A stretch of DNA of 64,000 nt from Clostridium sp. CAG:762. GTDB lineage: Bacteria; Bacillota_I; Bacilli_A; RF39; UBA660. Of the stretch, positions 8,599 through 18,890 are shown piece after piece. The DNA lies in NCBI GenBank assembly GCA_000432575.1, contig HF996781.1:1-64000 (forward strand). Reading direction: 5' to 3'. Within the stretch, counting starts at the first letter, position 1. Each line of letters begins with the position of its first letter. The notes beneath the pieces are model-generated. The model had not been told where the DNA came from. It made no database searches and saw nothing but the letters and a program-made list of their open reading frames with translations. A program made the position numbers and the translations under genes.

Positions 8599-10809
8599 AT
8601 GTTAAAACTTAAAAACGTATCAAAGTTTTATTATCAAAAAGGTATTATTACCAGTGGCTTTTCCAAGGTAAACCTAGAATTTAAAATGGGTGAGTTCGTG
8701 GCTATCACTGGAGAATCTGGAAGTGGTAAATCAACTTTGTTAAATGTTATTTCAGGTCTTGATAGTTACGAAGAAGGAGAATTATATATAAATGGTTGTG
8801 AAACCAGTCATTATAATGAATTTGATTTTGAAAATTACCGCAAAAAATACATTGCTAATATATTTCAAAATTTTAATCTTATTAATAGTTATACAGTTTA
8901 TCAAAATGTAGAATTAATATTATTACTTAACGGTTATAAGAAGAAAGATATTCATGACAAAATAATGAATTTAATTGATAAAGTAGGTTTATCAAAATAC
9001 AAAAATACAAAAGTATCTAAATTATCGGGTGGCCAAAAACAAAGAGTGGCTATTGCTCGTGCATTAGCCAAGGAGACACCTATAATCGTCGCAGACGAAC
9101 CAACGGGAAATTTAGATAAAAAATCAGCAGATAGTGTTTTAAAACTTCTTAGCGAAATATCTAAAGATAAATTAGTTATAGTAGTAACGCATAACTATGA
9201 CCAAGTTATCCCTTATGTAACAAGAAAAATTAAAATGCATGATGGTAAGGTTGTTGAAGATATCGAAATAAAGAAGGTAAATAGTAAAGATGAAGCAAAA
9301 TTATATGAATGTAAAAATATAACATTGTTAAGTAAATTAATTTTAGGTATTAGAAATACTTATAATGTTGTTCCTAAATTCTTGTTGTTATTTTTGGTTT
9401 ACTTTTTCTTAACTTTAACTTTAGTAGGAGAGTATACTGGATATAAAGCCACAAAATACGAAAGTAGTTTGCAAGGGTATAACTCATTTTTTAATGATAC
9501 TTCTACTAAAAGAATAGTTTTAAAGAAAAAAGATAAAACTTCTTTTACGGATGCTGACTTTGAGAAAATTAGAAATGTAGGCAATGTAAAAAATATTATA
9601 GAAAATGATTTATTGGTAGATAGTACTGTATATATACAAGGTGATAATTTTTATTTAAATGGTGTAGTTAGAGATATAAATACATTTGAAGGAAAACTTA
9701 CTAAAGGGAGAATGCCTGAAAATGAAAATGAAATTGTTGTATTAACAGCTTTTGATAATCATGATAATATACTGAATAAAACTGTTGATAATATTTATTT
9801 ATTTAACAATGATTATCTTATTCAAACAGGAAAACTTACTATTGTTGGAATAAAACAAGTAGAAGGATATTTTAACGGTTATGAGGCTTATTTCTATATG
9901 AATAATAGTATTATTAATGAAATAAGTAAATATACAAAAATACAATACAATACTACATATACAATTATTAATGAGCACTACTTAAAGTCTGGTATTTATG
10001 CTTATAATAATATGTTGTATCCTAGTAGCAAAGTAAGCCAAGGATGTATGATTATTCCTGAAGAATTATCTTATTATTGCAAGAATGCTAATTGTAAAAA
10101 CACAACTGCTACAGTTAATACTGAAAATATATATTATGAAGATACTACTAATTATAATATAACAAATACCTACGACAAAAAAACATTTAATAATTATGTA
10201 GATAACTTAGATTATGATAATCATAATGGAATCATTATTATTAATGATAATGACTATTATAATATATTTAATCATGGTAATTATCAAAGTAGTGTATTTA
10301 TAGAAAATGAAAAAGAAGTTAAAGATACTTTAAATAAATTAGAAGATATGGGTTATAAAACGTTATATTTAAAAGATACTCTAGCTAATCCTAGTGAAGA
10401 TTTTGAGATTATTGCTAATGTATTTATTGCAATAATTATAATAATTTTAGTGTTATTTGTTTTCTTTATAACATATTTTATAGTTAAATTAATTTTGAAA
10501 TCAAGAAATGTTTATTTTTCTACGGTAAGAATTTTAGGTGCTACCAAAAAAACCATTAAAGAACTTATTGATATTGAATTATTTAATGTGGCTACACTTT
10601 CTTATTTAGTGGTAATTATATTTATTATGCTTTCAAAATTTAACATAATAAAAATTAATGAAGTTAAAGAATTGGCAATTTATTTAAAATTAAGTGATTA
10701 TATAATTTTATATATATCTTTAATCATAATATCTAAGTTATTATCCGTTAGATTCTCTAAGAGTATGTTTACAAAATCCGCGATGAAAACAATAAAGGAG
10801 GAAGTATAA
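8599..10809 (+). CDS. ABC transporter, ATPase fused to FtsX-like permease
   Basis: A 736-residue protein. The N-terminal ATPase (about 1-225) has Walker A GESGSGKST near 38, signature LSGGQKQRVAIARAL near 143 and Walker B IIVADEPTGN. A membrane helix near 260-280 follows, then a large extracytoplasmic domain, then three C-terminal helices of FtsX type (about 610-730). This is the MacB/BceAB-like class that handles peptides or lipoproteins by mechanotransmission, with the two parts fused. It is followed after 1 nt by a second fusion of the same design, so the two may form a heterodimer. Confidence 0.9.
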   Translation: MLKLKNVSKFYYQKGIITSGFSKVNLEFKMGEFVAITGESGSGKSTLLNVISGLDSYEEGELYINGCETSHYNEFDFENYRKKYIANIFQNFNLINSYTVYQNVELILLLNGYKKKDIHDKIMNLIDKVGLSKYKNTKVSKLSGGQKQRVAIARALAKETPIIVADEPTGNLDKKSADSVLKLLSEISKDKLVIVVTHNYDQVIPYVTRKIKMHDGKVVEDIEIKKVNSKDEAKLYECKNITLLSKLILGIRNTYNVVPKFLLLFLVYFFLTLTLVGEYTGYKATKYESSLQGYNSFFNDTSTKRIVLKKKDKTSFTDADFEKIRNVGNVKNIIENDLLVDSTVYIQGDNFYLNGVVRDINTFEGKLTKGRMPENENEIVVLTAFDNHDNILNKTVDNIYLFNNDYLIQTGKLTIVGIKQVEGYFNGYEAYFYMNNSIINEISKYTKIQYNTTYTIINEHYLKSGIYAYNNMLYPSSKVSQGCMIIPEELSYYCKNANCKNTTATVNTENIYYEDTTNYNITNTYDKKTFNNYVDNLDYDNHNGIIIINDNDYYNIFNHGNYQSSVFIENEKEVKDTLNKLEDMGYKTLYLKDTLANPSEDFEIIANVFIAIIIIILVLFVFFITYFIVKLILKSRNVYFSTVRILGATKKTIKELIDIELFNVATLSYLVVIIFIMLSKFNIIKINEVKELAIYLKLSDYIILYISLIIISKLLSVRFSKSMFTKSAMKTIKEEV

Positions 10810-10810
10810 T

Positions 10811-13318
10811 ATGATAAAATTAGAAAATGTTAATAAGTATTTTAACTATCACAAGAAAAATGAAATTCATGTTATTGATAATACTTCCTTAGAATTTGGA
10901 GAGAAATCTCTCGTGGCTTTACTTGGTGAATCAGGAAGTGGTAAGACAACTTTACTTAATACAATTGGTGGTTTAGATAATGTTACAAGTGGTAATATTT
11001 ATATTAATGGAGAAAAAATAACAAGATTCTCTACTGGTAAAATAGATGAAATACGTAATTTAAATATTGGTTATATTTTTCAAAATTATTATTTAGTAGA
11101 AGATATGACTGTTTATGATAATGTTAGTTTAGTTTTAAAGATGCTTGGTATTAAAGATAAGGAAGAAATTAAAAAAAGAGTAGATTATTGTTTAGATAAA
11201 GTGGGAATGTATAGATATAGAAATAGATTAGCAAGTATGTTATCAGGCGGAGAAAGGCAAAGAGTAGGTATTGCTAGAGCTATTGTAAAGAATCCTAATA
11301 TTATCATTGCAGATGAACCAACAGGGAATTTAGATAGTAAAAATACTTTAGAAATAATGAATATTATAAAATCTATTTCTAAAGAAAAACTAGTAATTCT
11401 AGTAACTCATGAAAAAGAATTAGCAAACTTTTATGCTGATAGGATTATAAATATTAGTGATGGTAAGGTAATAAGTGATAAAATAAATAAAAACAATTTA
11501 GATTTAGATTATCAAATGGACAATAAGATTTATTTAAAGGATATAGAAAAGAAGACTAATTTTAATAAGGATAATTTAAATATTAATTGTTATGGAGATA
11601 AGAAAATAGATTTGGATATTGTTGTCAAAGATAATAATATTTATATAAAAAGTAATAACTTAAAACATATAAAAGTAGTAGATAATAATTCTAGTGTTGA
11701 ATTTGTTAATGACCACTACAAAAAAATAACCAAAGATACTGTAAATAAATATAAATTTGATTTTGATAAAATTATAAATAATAATATTAAATATAAGTAT
11801 AGTTCTATTTTTAATTTATTTACTTTGATTAAAAATGGTATAAAAAAACTAATGAATTATACGGTGCTTAAAAAAATATTGTTAATAGGTTTCTTCATAT
11901 CGGCTATGTTTATCTTATATTCGACAAGTAATATATTTGGTGTTTTAAATATAAAAGATAGTAAATTTGTTACTAAGAATAAGGAATATATTGATGCTAA
12001 AACAGGTAAGTTAGATGTAGACAAGGTATTGGAAATAGAAAAAAATGAGGATATTAGTTATGTGCTCCCTGGTAGTTCTAAGGTAACACTTATTTATCAA
12101 TATAATGATTATTATCAAAGTACTATGGTAGGAGATAAGTTTACAGGTTCTTTAAGTTCTATCAATTTAATAAATGAAAATGATTTAATATATGGTGAGA
12201 TGCCTAAGGAATTAAATGATATTGTAGTAGATAAAATAGTTATTGAAAATATGTTTAAAACTAATCATGGTAAAAATGTAGGTATTTACAAAGTCGAAGA
12301 TATGGTGGGTAAATATGTTAATATGAAGTATGAAGGTATTGACACAGCATATAAATATCCTAAATATAGAATTGTAGGTATAGTATCTAAGGATAGTCCA
12401 TCTATTTATACAGATAATAGTTTATTTATAAATATAATTGCTAATGCTAAGTATGATGGTTATGATGATTATACTAAGTATGATGTGGTTAATGAATATA
12501 GTACTATGGAAGCAAGTACTGGAATAGAAAATATATATGGAGAAAATTATATGTTTGACTATGAACTATTAAAAGACCAAATACAAATAAAGGAAGGTAG
12601 AGCTCCTATAAATGATTATGAAGCAATAGTAAGTGATAGTTATAAAGAAGAGTATAAATTGAATAAGGAAGCAGAAATCAAGGTAAATGGCAAAAAATTA
12701 AAAGTAGTAGGATATTATTTTGATAAATATCAAACTAATTATGTATTTGTAAATAATAATACAATAAAATATGGTTTAATAGCCAATAATAGTAGTTTAT
12801 CTATTATAGCTAAAAATAATGATAAGGATAAAGTAATAGCTTATTTAAAGAATAAGGGAATGTATGCTTATGATTCTTATGCCGATAGTAGATATAAGTA
12901 TATAAAAGAAATTAAAAAGACAATATTTTCTAGAATTTTATCAGCATCAATTATGTTAATTATTTCTTTGGTGGAAATATTCTTAATTATAAGATCTTCG
13001 TTTTTATCAAGAATTAAGGAAGTCGGTATTTATAGGGCAATTGGTGTTAAAAGAAAAGATATATACAAGATGTTTTTAGGAGAAATACTATCTATTACAA
13101 CAATAGCAAGTATGCCCGGTTATTTAATCATGGCTTTAATCTTAAAGAAAATGTCTAGTTTACCTTTCGTGGGTTCAAACTATGTATTTAATGCTAATGT
13201 CTTGATTTTGAGTGTAGTTTTAATCTATTTATTTAATATAATAGTAGGTTTATTGCCAGTATATAATGTTATTAGGAAAACACCAGCTCAAATACTTGCA
13301 AGAAATGACATTGAATAA
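10811..13318 (+). CDS. ABC transporter, ATPase fused to FtsX-like permease
   Basis: An 835-residue partner of the previous gene. Walker A is GESGSGKTT near 38, signature LSGGERQRVGIARAI near 141, Walker B IIIADEPTGN. A charged linker of about 100 residues (240-340) separates the ATPase from the first membrane helix (about 355-375). A long extracellular domain and three C-terminal helices follow, with the FtsX-like EVGIYRAIGVKRKDI segment near 735. It probably forms a heteromeric exporter or detoxification module with the 8599-10809 product. A strong terminator follows. Confidence 0.9.
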   Translation: MIKLENVNKYFNYHKKNEIHVIDNTSLEFGEKSLVALLGESGSGKTTLLNTIGGLDNVTSGNIYINGEKITRFSTGKIDEIRNLNIGYIFQNYYLVEDMTVYDNVSLVLKMLGIKDKEEIKKRVDYCLDKVGMYRYRNRLASMLSGGERQRVGIARAIVKNPNIIIADEPTGNLDSKNTLEIMNIIKSISKEKLVILVTHEKELANFYADRIINISDGKVISDKINKNNLDLDYQMDNKIYLKDIEKKTNFNKDNLNINCYGDKKIDLDIVVKDNNIYIKSNNLKHIKVVDNNSSVEFVNDHYKKITKDTVNKYKFDFDKIINNNIKYKYSSIFNLFTLIKNGIKKLMNYTVLKKILLIGFFISAMFILYSTSNIFGVLNIKDSKFVTKNKEYIDAKTGKLDVDKVLEIEKNEDISYVLPGSSKVTLIYQYNDYYQSTMVGDKFTGSLSSINLINENDLIYGEMPKELNDIVVDKIVIENMFKTNHGKNVGIYKVEDMVGKYVNMKYEGIDTAYKYPKYRIVGIVSKDSPSIYTDNSLFINIIANAKYDGYDDYTKYDVVNEYSTMEASTGIENIYGENYMFDYELLKDQIQIKEGRAPINDYEAIVSDSYKEEYKLNKEAEIKVNGKKLKVVGYYFDKYQTNYVFVNNNTIKYGLIANNSSLSIIAKNNDKDKVIAYLKNKGMYAYDSYADSRYKYIKEIKKTIFSRILSASIMLIISLVEIFLIIRSSFLSRIKEVGIYRAIGVKRKDIYKMFLGEILSITTIASMPGYLIMALILKKMSSLPFVGSNYVFNANVLILSVVLIYLFNIIVGLLPVYNVIRKTPAQILARNDIE

Positions 13319-13325
13319 ATAAATT

Positions 13326-13357
13326 ACTAATAAGAAATTACTTCTTATTAGTTTTTA
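13326..13357 (+). terminator. Intrinsic terminator after ABC operon
   Basis: Perfect 11-bp stem (ACTAATAAGAA with TTCTTATTAGT), 5-nt loop and a T5 tail. Confidence 0.85.
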
Positions 13358-13537
13358 TTATTAAATAGGAAAGTTCTTTGTTTGAAAATAACGGATCGAT
13401 TAAGGTATCATAATAGTCTTTAAGTATTAATTATATGCTAAATTATATTTCAATTGTTATATTTGATTAACAGTGATAAGGATTATTATATTATAGGTAA
13501 GTTTTTTAATTTGAAAATAATAAAGGGAGTTAAATAA

Positions 13538-13574
13538 AAAAACACCAATAAGAAACGAGTTCTTATTAGTGTTT
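13538..13574 (-). terminator. Terminator of the minus-strand HTH gene
   Basis: A 15-bp stem with one mismatch (AAACACCAATAAGAA with TTCTTATTAGTGTTT). On the minus strand it is followed by a run of T. The stem core is shared with the terminator at 13326. Between them (13360-13535) I see only two diverged copies of a 'GTTTGAAAATAA' stretch and no gene. Confidence 0.75.
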
Positions 13575-13606
13575 GCATTGCAAAATTACTAGATATGTTA
13601 TATAAA

Positions 13607-14047
13607 TTATTCATTTATTTTATTACACAATTTGGACAAAGAAACTTTAAAATATTTAGAAAATTTATATAGATTTGAGGTTGATATTGCTATCAAACCA
13701 TTCTCATATCTAGCAACACATGCTTGAGTTACACCGAGTAAATTAGCTATATTTTCTTGAGACAATTTATGTTTAGTTCTAATTTCTTTCATATTTTTAC
13801 CAAGTGCTTTTAAACTAAAACCTTTAATTAGGTTAGTTTTTGTTCTTGAATTGGTAAGTCCTAAAACATAATCAATAGTATAGTTAAAATAATCGGCAAA
13901 ATCACTCAAGTGCTTAATGGGAATAATGTTAATGCCTAACTCCCACAAAGAATATGTCGAACGGTTAACACCTAAAATGTTCGCCATATCTTTTTGAGTG
14001 ATATCATGATCTTCCCTGATATCTCTCATTTTAGAAAAATTAATCAT
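13607..14047 (-). CDS. Double XRE-type HTH regulator
   Basis: A 146-residue protein containing two tandem helix-turn-helix domains: residues about 5-60 (DITQKDMANILGVNRSTYSLWE) and about 83-138 (LSQENIANLLGVTQACVARYE). Two HTH units in one short chain suggest it binds a pseudo-symmetric operator as a monomer or dimer. It is transcribed divergently from the 14177 gene, with a 129-nt shared control region. Confidence 0.85.
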   Translation of the reverse strand: MINFSKMRDIREDHDITQKDMANILGVNRSTYSLWELGINIIPIKHLSDFADYFNYTIDYVLGLTNSRTKTNLIKGFSLKALGKNMKEIRTKHKLSQENIANLLGVTQACVARYENGLIAISTSNLYKFSKYFKVSLSKLCNKINE

Positions 14048-14176
14048 ACAACTTCACCTATATTTAATTTTCCCATTAATATAAAAATTATTTGCATTTT
14101 GCTATTTTAAGTTATTTATTTTTTTAAAAATGTGATATAATATTTTTTATATTATTTTTAGGGGGATTGTATATAA

Positions 14177-14455
14177 ATGATAAATACCGAAGAAAAAGTA
14201 TTAGATTTATGTTTAACACATGAACTTATAATGGCTAATAATTATATTAAGGCTTTATTAGAAGAAATAAATGTATATGAAACTAGAAAAAAATGGCTTT
14301 TGGAAAGCAAACCAAGTTGCTATAGAAAAAAGAAATTAGAATTGTATCAAAAAGAAGTTATTGCGCTTGATGCTAAAATATGTCATTATTATCAAGAGTT
14401 GGAGCGTGAAATTGAACTTAATATAAAAATGGGGACAGTTTTAAAAGATGAATAA
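14177..14455 (+). CDS. Small unknown coiled-coil protein
   Basis: A 92-residue, mostly helical, charged protein with no membrane segment. Two helices (about 5-40 and 52-85) could form a hairpin. It has a good GGGGGAT ribosome site and a TATAAT at about 14137. It lies divergent to the double-HTH regulator, which may control it. Family not recognised. Confidence 0.6.
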   Translation: MINTEEKVLDLCLTHELIMANNYIKALLEEINVYETRKKWLLESKPSCYRKKKLELYQKEVIALDAKICHYYQELEREIELNIKMGTVLKDE

Positions 14456-14612
14456 GAATAATTTATTATGTAATATAATGTGTATAATGTTAAAATAGTT
14501 GTAATAACTAGGAATACTTATACTTTTTTCTTAATAATTAAATTATTTCTTGCTTTAGAAGATATAATATTGTATAATAAATTTGTAAATAAAAAAAAGT
14601 TAGGTGATTATA

Positions 14613-14969
14613 GTGATTAATATTTTATCTTGTCCAGCACCATATAATAAGTTAGAACCAGTTTTTTCTTTAATCGTCGATATTATTGGTATTTTAAAAA
14701 TTGCTGTACCAATTATTTTGATTTTATATGGCATGATTGATTTTAGTAAGGCTGTATTAGGTAAAGATGAAACTGAGATTAAAAAGGCTCAAATGATGTT
14801 TGTTAAAAGAGCTATATATGCTGTGGCGGTATTCTTTGTCGTTACTTTAGTTAGTTTAATTATGTCGCTTGTAGCTAAATATGTTCATGATAATACTGAT
14901 GTTAATGCTGAAAGTTGGATAGACTGTTTTGGCTTTACAGATACTATATCTACTAAGGAGGTATACTAA
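14613..14969 (+). CDS. Small membrane protein, VirB2/TrbC pilin-like
   Basis: A 118-residue protein with two hydrophobic helices (about 20-42 and 65-92) joined by a short charged loop (FSKAVLGKDETEIKKAQ). This two-helix hairpin with a polar cytoplasmic loop is typical of VirB2/TrbC-type pilins. The GTG at 14613 is chosen because TAGGTG lies 6 nt upstream; GTG at 14604 is an alternative. The next gene is a paralogue that starts on its stop codon (TAATG). Confidence 0.6.
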   Translation: MINILSCPAPYNKLEPVFSLIVDIIGILKIAVPIILILYGMIDFSKAVLGKDETEIKKAQMMFVKRAIYAVAVFFVVTLVSLIMSLVAKYVHDNTDVNAESWIDCFGFTDTISTKEVY

Positions 14970-15358
14970 TGATATATTTTTTAGAATGCGATTGTTTGAT
15001 TAGACCTACTATTTATATTATTAAGACGGTATATAATATTGTAAAGATATTGGTTCCAGTAGGTATTGTTTTATTTGGTATGCTTGAATTAATTAAGGCT
15101 GTTATGTCAAAGGATGATGCGGCAATTAAAAAGACACAGACCTCCTTAATAAATAAGGTAATCGCGGGTGTTATAATATTCTTTATTTTTATCGTTGTCG
15201 ACTTATCGTTGACATTACTAGAGAAAAATAATGTTGATGTAGGAGATTGGCTATCTTGTTGGCAAAATCCAGGAACGGTAGATAGTTCTTGCACAAATAA
15301 ACAAAATCAAGGTGGAAATTCAGTAAATGGAGGAATAGATCCTAGCAAACAAAAATAA
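14969..15358 (+). CDS. Small membrane protein, VirB2/TrbC pilin-like paralogue
   Basis: A 129-residue paralogue of the preceding protein: two helices (about 15-38 and 60-84) around a matching loop (IKAVMSKDDAAIKKTQ), plus a C-terminal hydrophilic Gly/Asn/Gln tail and paired Cys. The shared pattern is VGIVLFGM...KAV..KD...IKK.Q. With the orphan coupling ATPase at 30098 it hints at a chromosomal type IV secretion-like apparatus, but no VirB4, VirB6 or relaxase gene lies in the window. Confidence 0.6.
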   Translation: MIYFLECDCLIRPTIYIIKTVYNIVKILVPVGIVLFGMLELIKAVMSKDDAAIKKTQTSLINKVIAGVIIFFIFIVVDLSLTLLEKNNVDVGDWLSCWQNPGTVDSSCTNKQNQGGNSVNGGIDPSKQK

Positions 15359-15459
15359 GAGATTTATTTCCCTTTTTTTGTCAAATGAAAATATTTTGTT
15401 CATTAATAATGCAAAATATTCTTTTTTTTGTTATAATGTTATAGTAAGGTCGTGAGGTT

Positions 15460-17508
15460 ATGAAGAAAAAAATACTTTTAATAATTTTATTTCTTTTAAT
15501 TATGACGATGCCCACGGAAACTGAAGCATCTGTAAGTAGTTTAATTGGTATGCAAGCCAAAGTAGAATGTGTTACTGCCTTAGGAGGCATAAATGTAAGA
15601 AAGTTACCAACCTCACAAAGTACTAAAATAGGAACTTTAACTTGTAGTGATATATTTACTATTTTGGATGATAAGGCTGGCAGTAATGATAGTTGTTATG
15701 ACTGGTATAAAGTAAAATATGGTAATAATAAAATAGGATATACATGTGGTAAATATGTGGAACCAATATATGAGAACAAATTATCTGTAGCTGAGACCGA
15801 AAATTATAAGGCAAAGTTAAGAGAAGCAAAATTTCCTGAAAATTATTTGGATTATCTAGTTTTATTACATAATAGGTTTCCTAATTGGGAGTTTGAGGCC
15901 TCACTAACTAATTTAAACTTTAATGATATTATAAACAATGAATTAGGTGGTAAAAGTTTAATTTATTATACATATAATGAAGATTATCGTTCAAAGGAAG
16001 AGGAATCTTATAATTATCTAACTGATTCATATAATCGTCATCCTACAGAGAAGAGTTGGTGGTATGCTTCTCGAGAAGCTATTTCATATTTTTTAGATCC
16101 AAGAATATATTTAAATGAAAATTATATCTATATTTTTGAAAAGTTAAATTATGATAAGAATTTTCATACTAAAGATTCAGTTACCAATATGCTAAGTGGT
16201 TCATTTTTGCCAAGAATAGAACCTAATTATGCTGATATTATTATTGCTTCAGCAGATAAATATGGTGTTAGTCCTATTCATTTATCTTCAAGAATATTAC
16301 AAGAACAAGGAAATGAAGGAAGTATTTCTTCTTTAGGTGGAGAGTTTAGTTATCAAGGAAAATCTTACAGAGGATATTATAATCTTTTCAATATTGGTGC
16401 TTATTCTTCTGATCCTAATTATTCACCTGCCATTATGGGGTTAGTGAATGCTATGGGAGGGGTTAATCAAAGTGATAAATCTTATGGGAAACCTTGGAAT
16501 ACTGTAGAAAAGTCTATAAATGGCGGGGCAGAGTTTTTAGCAGAGGGTTATATTTCAAAGGGTCAAGCTACTTTATATTATCAAAAATGGGATGTATCAC
16601 CTACATCTAAAACGAAATATACGCATCAGTTTATGGCTAACATTACAGCACCTGCGACGGAAGCCTTAAAAACGGCTCAAGTATATAAAAAAATGGCAAC
16701 TATTTATGATCAAAAATTAACTTTTCAAATACCCGTTTTTACTGAAGGATTACCTAATGAAGTGCAAACACATCCAGAAAATACTAATCCAAATAACTAT
16801 TTAAGTGATTTAAAAATAAATGATAAAACAATAGATAATTTTAATACAGATGTCTTAGAATACAATTATATTGTTAATAAAAATGTAGATGCTCTTACTA
16901 TCGGGGCCACTACGATTAGTAATAAGGCTAAGGTTACAACAGGTAATTATCCTTTAACGAACGAAACTAGACAAGTTCTTGAAGTTGTGGTTACAGCTTT
17001 GAATGGAGATAAACGTATTTATAAAATAAATGTTACTAAGATAGATGATGGTACAATTATTAAGCCAATCGAAGATATTTTAAATAATGTATCTGTTAAA
17101 TTTAATGATAAATATATAAGTGGTATAAATGTAGGTACTGACATATCTAAGTTAACTAATAATATTAATAACTATGCAAATACTAATAATACTAAAATTA
17201 CCATAAGTTATAAAGATTATCAAGGAAATATTAAAACTTCTGGTTCATTTAAGACAGGAGATGTTGTAATAATTAACAATGGTATAAAGGATTATACTTA
17301 TGAAATAGTTATTAAAGGAGATCTTGATAAAGATGGAGAAGTAACTATCTTAGACTTGTTATTTATGAAAAAAATAATTCTTAATTCGATATCGTCAAAT
17401 AATTTGGAAAGAATGGCAGGAGATATTGATTTGGATGGTAAAGTAACAATTTTAGATTTATTAGAACTAAAAAAAGATATTTTAAATACTAAAAAAATAA
17501 TTCAATAG
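15460..17508 (+). CDS. Secreted glucosaminidase with SH3, cadherin-like and dockerin domains
   Basis: A 682-residue protein. Signal peptide (1-23), SH3b domain (about 34-105, GINVRKLPT), glucosaminidase domain of the LytG type (about 260-405, with YGVSPIHLSSRILQEQG and GYYNLFNIGAY), one cadherin-like beta-sandwich (PF12733-like, about 445-525), and a C-terminal type I dockerin with two calcium-binding repeats (DLDKDGEVTILDLL and DIDLDGKVTILDLL). It should cut the peptidoglycan glycan strand outside the cell. The dockerin implies docking to a cohesin, and the very next gene encodes a cohesin-like membrane protein. Confidence 0.9.
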   Translation: MKKKILLIILFLLIMTMPTETEASVSSLIGMQAKVECVTALGGINVRKLPTSQSTKIGTLTCSDIFTILDDKAGSNDSCYDWYKVKYGNNKIGYTCGKYVEPIYENKLSVAETENYKAKLREAKFPENYLDYLVLLHNRFPNWEFEASLTNLNFNDIINNELGGKSLIYYTYNEDYRSKEEESYNYLTDSYNRHPTEKSWWYASREAISYFLDPRIYLNENYIYIFEKLNYDKNFHTKDSVTNMLSGSFLPRIEPNYADIIIASADKYGVSPIHLSSRILQEQGNEGSISSLGGEFSYQGKSYRGYYNLFNIGAYSSDPNYSPAIMGLVNAMGGVNQSDKSYGKPWNTVEKSINGGAEFLAEGYISKGQATLYYQKWDVSPTSKTKYTHQFMANITAPATEALKTAQVYKKMATIYDQKLTFQIPVFTEGLPNEVQTHPENTNPNNYLSDLKINDKTIDNFNTDVLEYNYIVNKNVDALTIGATTISNKAKVTTGNYPLTNETRQVLEVVVTALNGDKRIYKINVTKIDDGTIIKPIEDILNNVSVKFNDKYISGINVGTDISKLTNNINNYANTNNTKITISYKDYQGNIKTSGSFKTGDVVIINNGIKDYTYEIVIKGDLDKDGEVTILDLLFMKKIILNSISSNNLERMAGDIDLDGKVTILDLLELKKDILNTKKIIQ

Positions 17509-17517
17509 GAGGAAGAA

Positions 17518-18819
17518 ATGAGAAAAAGAATAATTAATATCTTATTTGGTGTTATAATGACTTTTGTGTTTATGGTGCCAGTTAAGGCCTCGAGTGTTAA
17601 CATGAAAATTACATCTAATAAAAGTACTGTTATTGTAGGAAATAATGTTATAGTAACTTTAACTATATCTTCAAATAAGCCACTTGGTTCTTGGGTATAC
17701 TCGCTTAATTATGATAAAAATAAGTTTTCTTATATTGCTGGTAATTATTCATTAAGTGAGACAGATGCTGGTGATGGTAAAAAAACTAAAGTGAGTTATA
17801 CATATACTTTTAAAGCAAAAGCAAGTGGAACTGCAAAGTTTTATTTAACTAATTATCAGGCATCTTTATGGAGTGGAACTGGATATGCTAGTGTAAATGT
17901 TGGGACTAGCAGTGTTAAAGTAATGACTCAAGCAGAATTGGAAGCTACTTATTCAAAGAATAATTATCTAAAAACATTAACTATCGAAGGTCATGAAATA
18001 AGTTTTAATAAGGATATATTAGAATATAATATAGAGTTAGAAAACGATGTAACTGCAATTAATATAAGTGCTACGCCTGAAGATAATAAATCTACTGTAG
18101 TAGGTACTGGAACAAGAGAAGTAAGCGAAGGCAATAACAAAATAGAAATTGTCGTAACGGCTCAGAATGGTAATACAAAGACTTATATAATAAATGCTTT
18201 AGTGAAAGAATTGACTCCAGTAAATGTTAAAATTAATGATAAAGATTATTCAGTAATTAGAAAAGAAGGAGTTCTTGAAGTCCCTCAAAATTATGAAAAA
18301 ACAAGTGTAATTATTAATAATGAAGAAGTATTGGCATATAAAAATGATATAACGAAATATGTTTTAGTGGGATTAAAAGATAGTGAAGGAAATGGTAATT
18401 ATTATATTTATAATGAAGGGGATAACAGTTATACATTATATAGAGAACTTCATTTTAATAAATTAAATATTGTTATAAAAGATTATAATGGTAAAATACC
18501 TGATAAATATAAAAAAACTGTTATTGCGATTAATGAAGAAGAAGTTGCTGCTTATAAGTTAAAAGAAGCAAGTGATTATGCTTTAATATATGGTATGAAT
18601 ACTGATACGGGTGAAGAAAATCTATATATATATGATAGAGTAGAGCATACGGTTTTAAGATATAATGATGAAGAGGCAAATATTTATAAAAAATTGGCTA
18701 ATAATTATTTTTTATATTTAATTTGTTTGGTAATTGGAGTATCGTTAGGTATATTAGTTATTACTATAATATCTATTTTGAGGCATAAAAAAAAGAATAA
18801 ATTTAAATTATATTCATAA
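17518..18819 (+). CDS. Cell-surface cohesin-like protein with cadherin-like domain
   Basis: A 433-residue protein. Signal peptide (1-25), then a domain at about 27-140 with a cohesin-type pattern (VNMKITSNKSTVIVGNNVIV, then NYDKNKFSYIAG), a cadherin-like sandwich (about 150-235), a further region of unknown fold and a C-terminal membrane helix (about 400-423) followed by a basic tail. It begins 9 nt after the dockerin-bearing glucosaminidase. Inference: it anchors that hydrolase on the membrane by a cohesin-dockerin bond, as a scaffoldin would. The cohesin call is by pattern only. Confidence 0.7.
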   Translation: MRKRIINILFGVIMTFVFMVPVKASSVNMKITSNKSTVIVGNNVIVTLTISSNKPLGSWVYSLNYDKNKFSYIAGNYSLSETDAGDGKKTKVSYTYTFKAKASGTAKFYLTNYQASLWSGTGYASVNVGTSSVKVMTQAELEATYSKNNYLKTLTIEGHEISFNKDILEYNIELENDVTAINISATPEDNKSTVVGTGTREVSEGNNKIEIVVTAQNGNTKTYIINALVKELTPVNVKINDKDYSVIRKEGVLEVPQNYEKTSVIINNEEVLAYKNDITKYVLVGLKDSEGNGNYYIYNEGDNSYTLYRELHFNKLNIVIKDYNGKIPDKYKKTVIAINEEEVAAYKLKEASDYALIYGMNTDTGEENLYIYDRVEHTVLRYNDEEANIYKKLANNYFLYLICLVIGVSLGILVITIISILRHKKKNKFKLYS

Positions 18820-18852
18820 GATGTATTAGTATTAGAATAAAATCTAATATCA

Positions 18853-18890
18853 AAGGAAGATTACAAGGATTTGTGTCTTTCTTTTTCTAA
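18853..18890 (+). terminator. Terminator after the cohesin-like gene
   Basis: Stem AAAGGAAGA with TCTTTCTTT (one G-U pair), 15-nt loop and a T-rich end. A smaller hairpin (TATTAGA...TCTAATA) precedes it. Confidence 0.55.
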
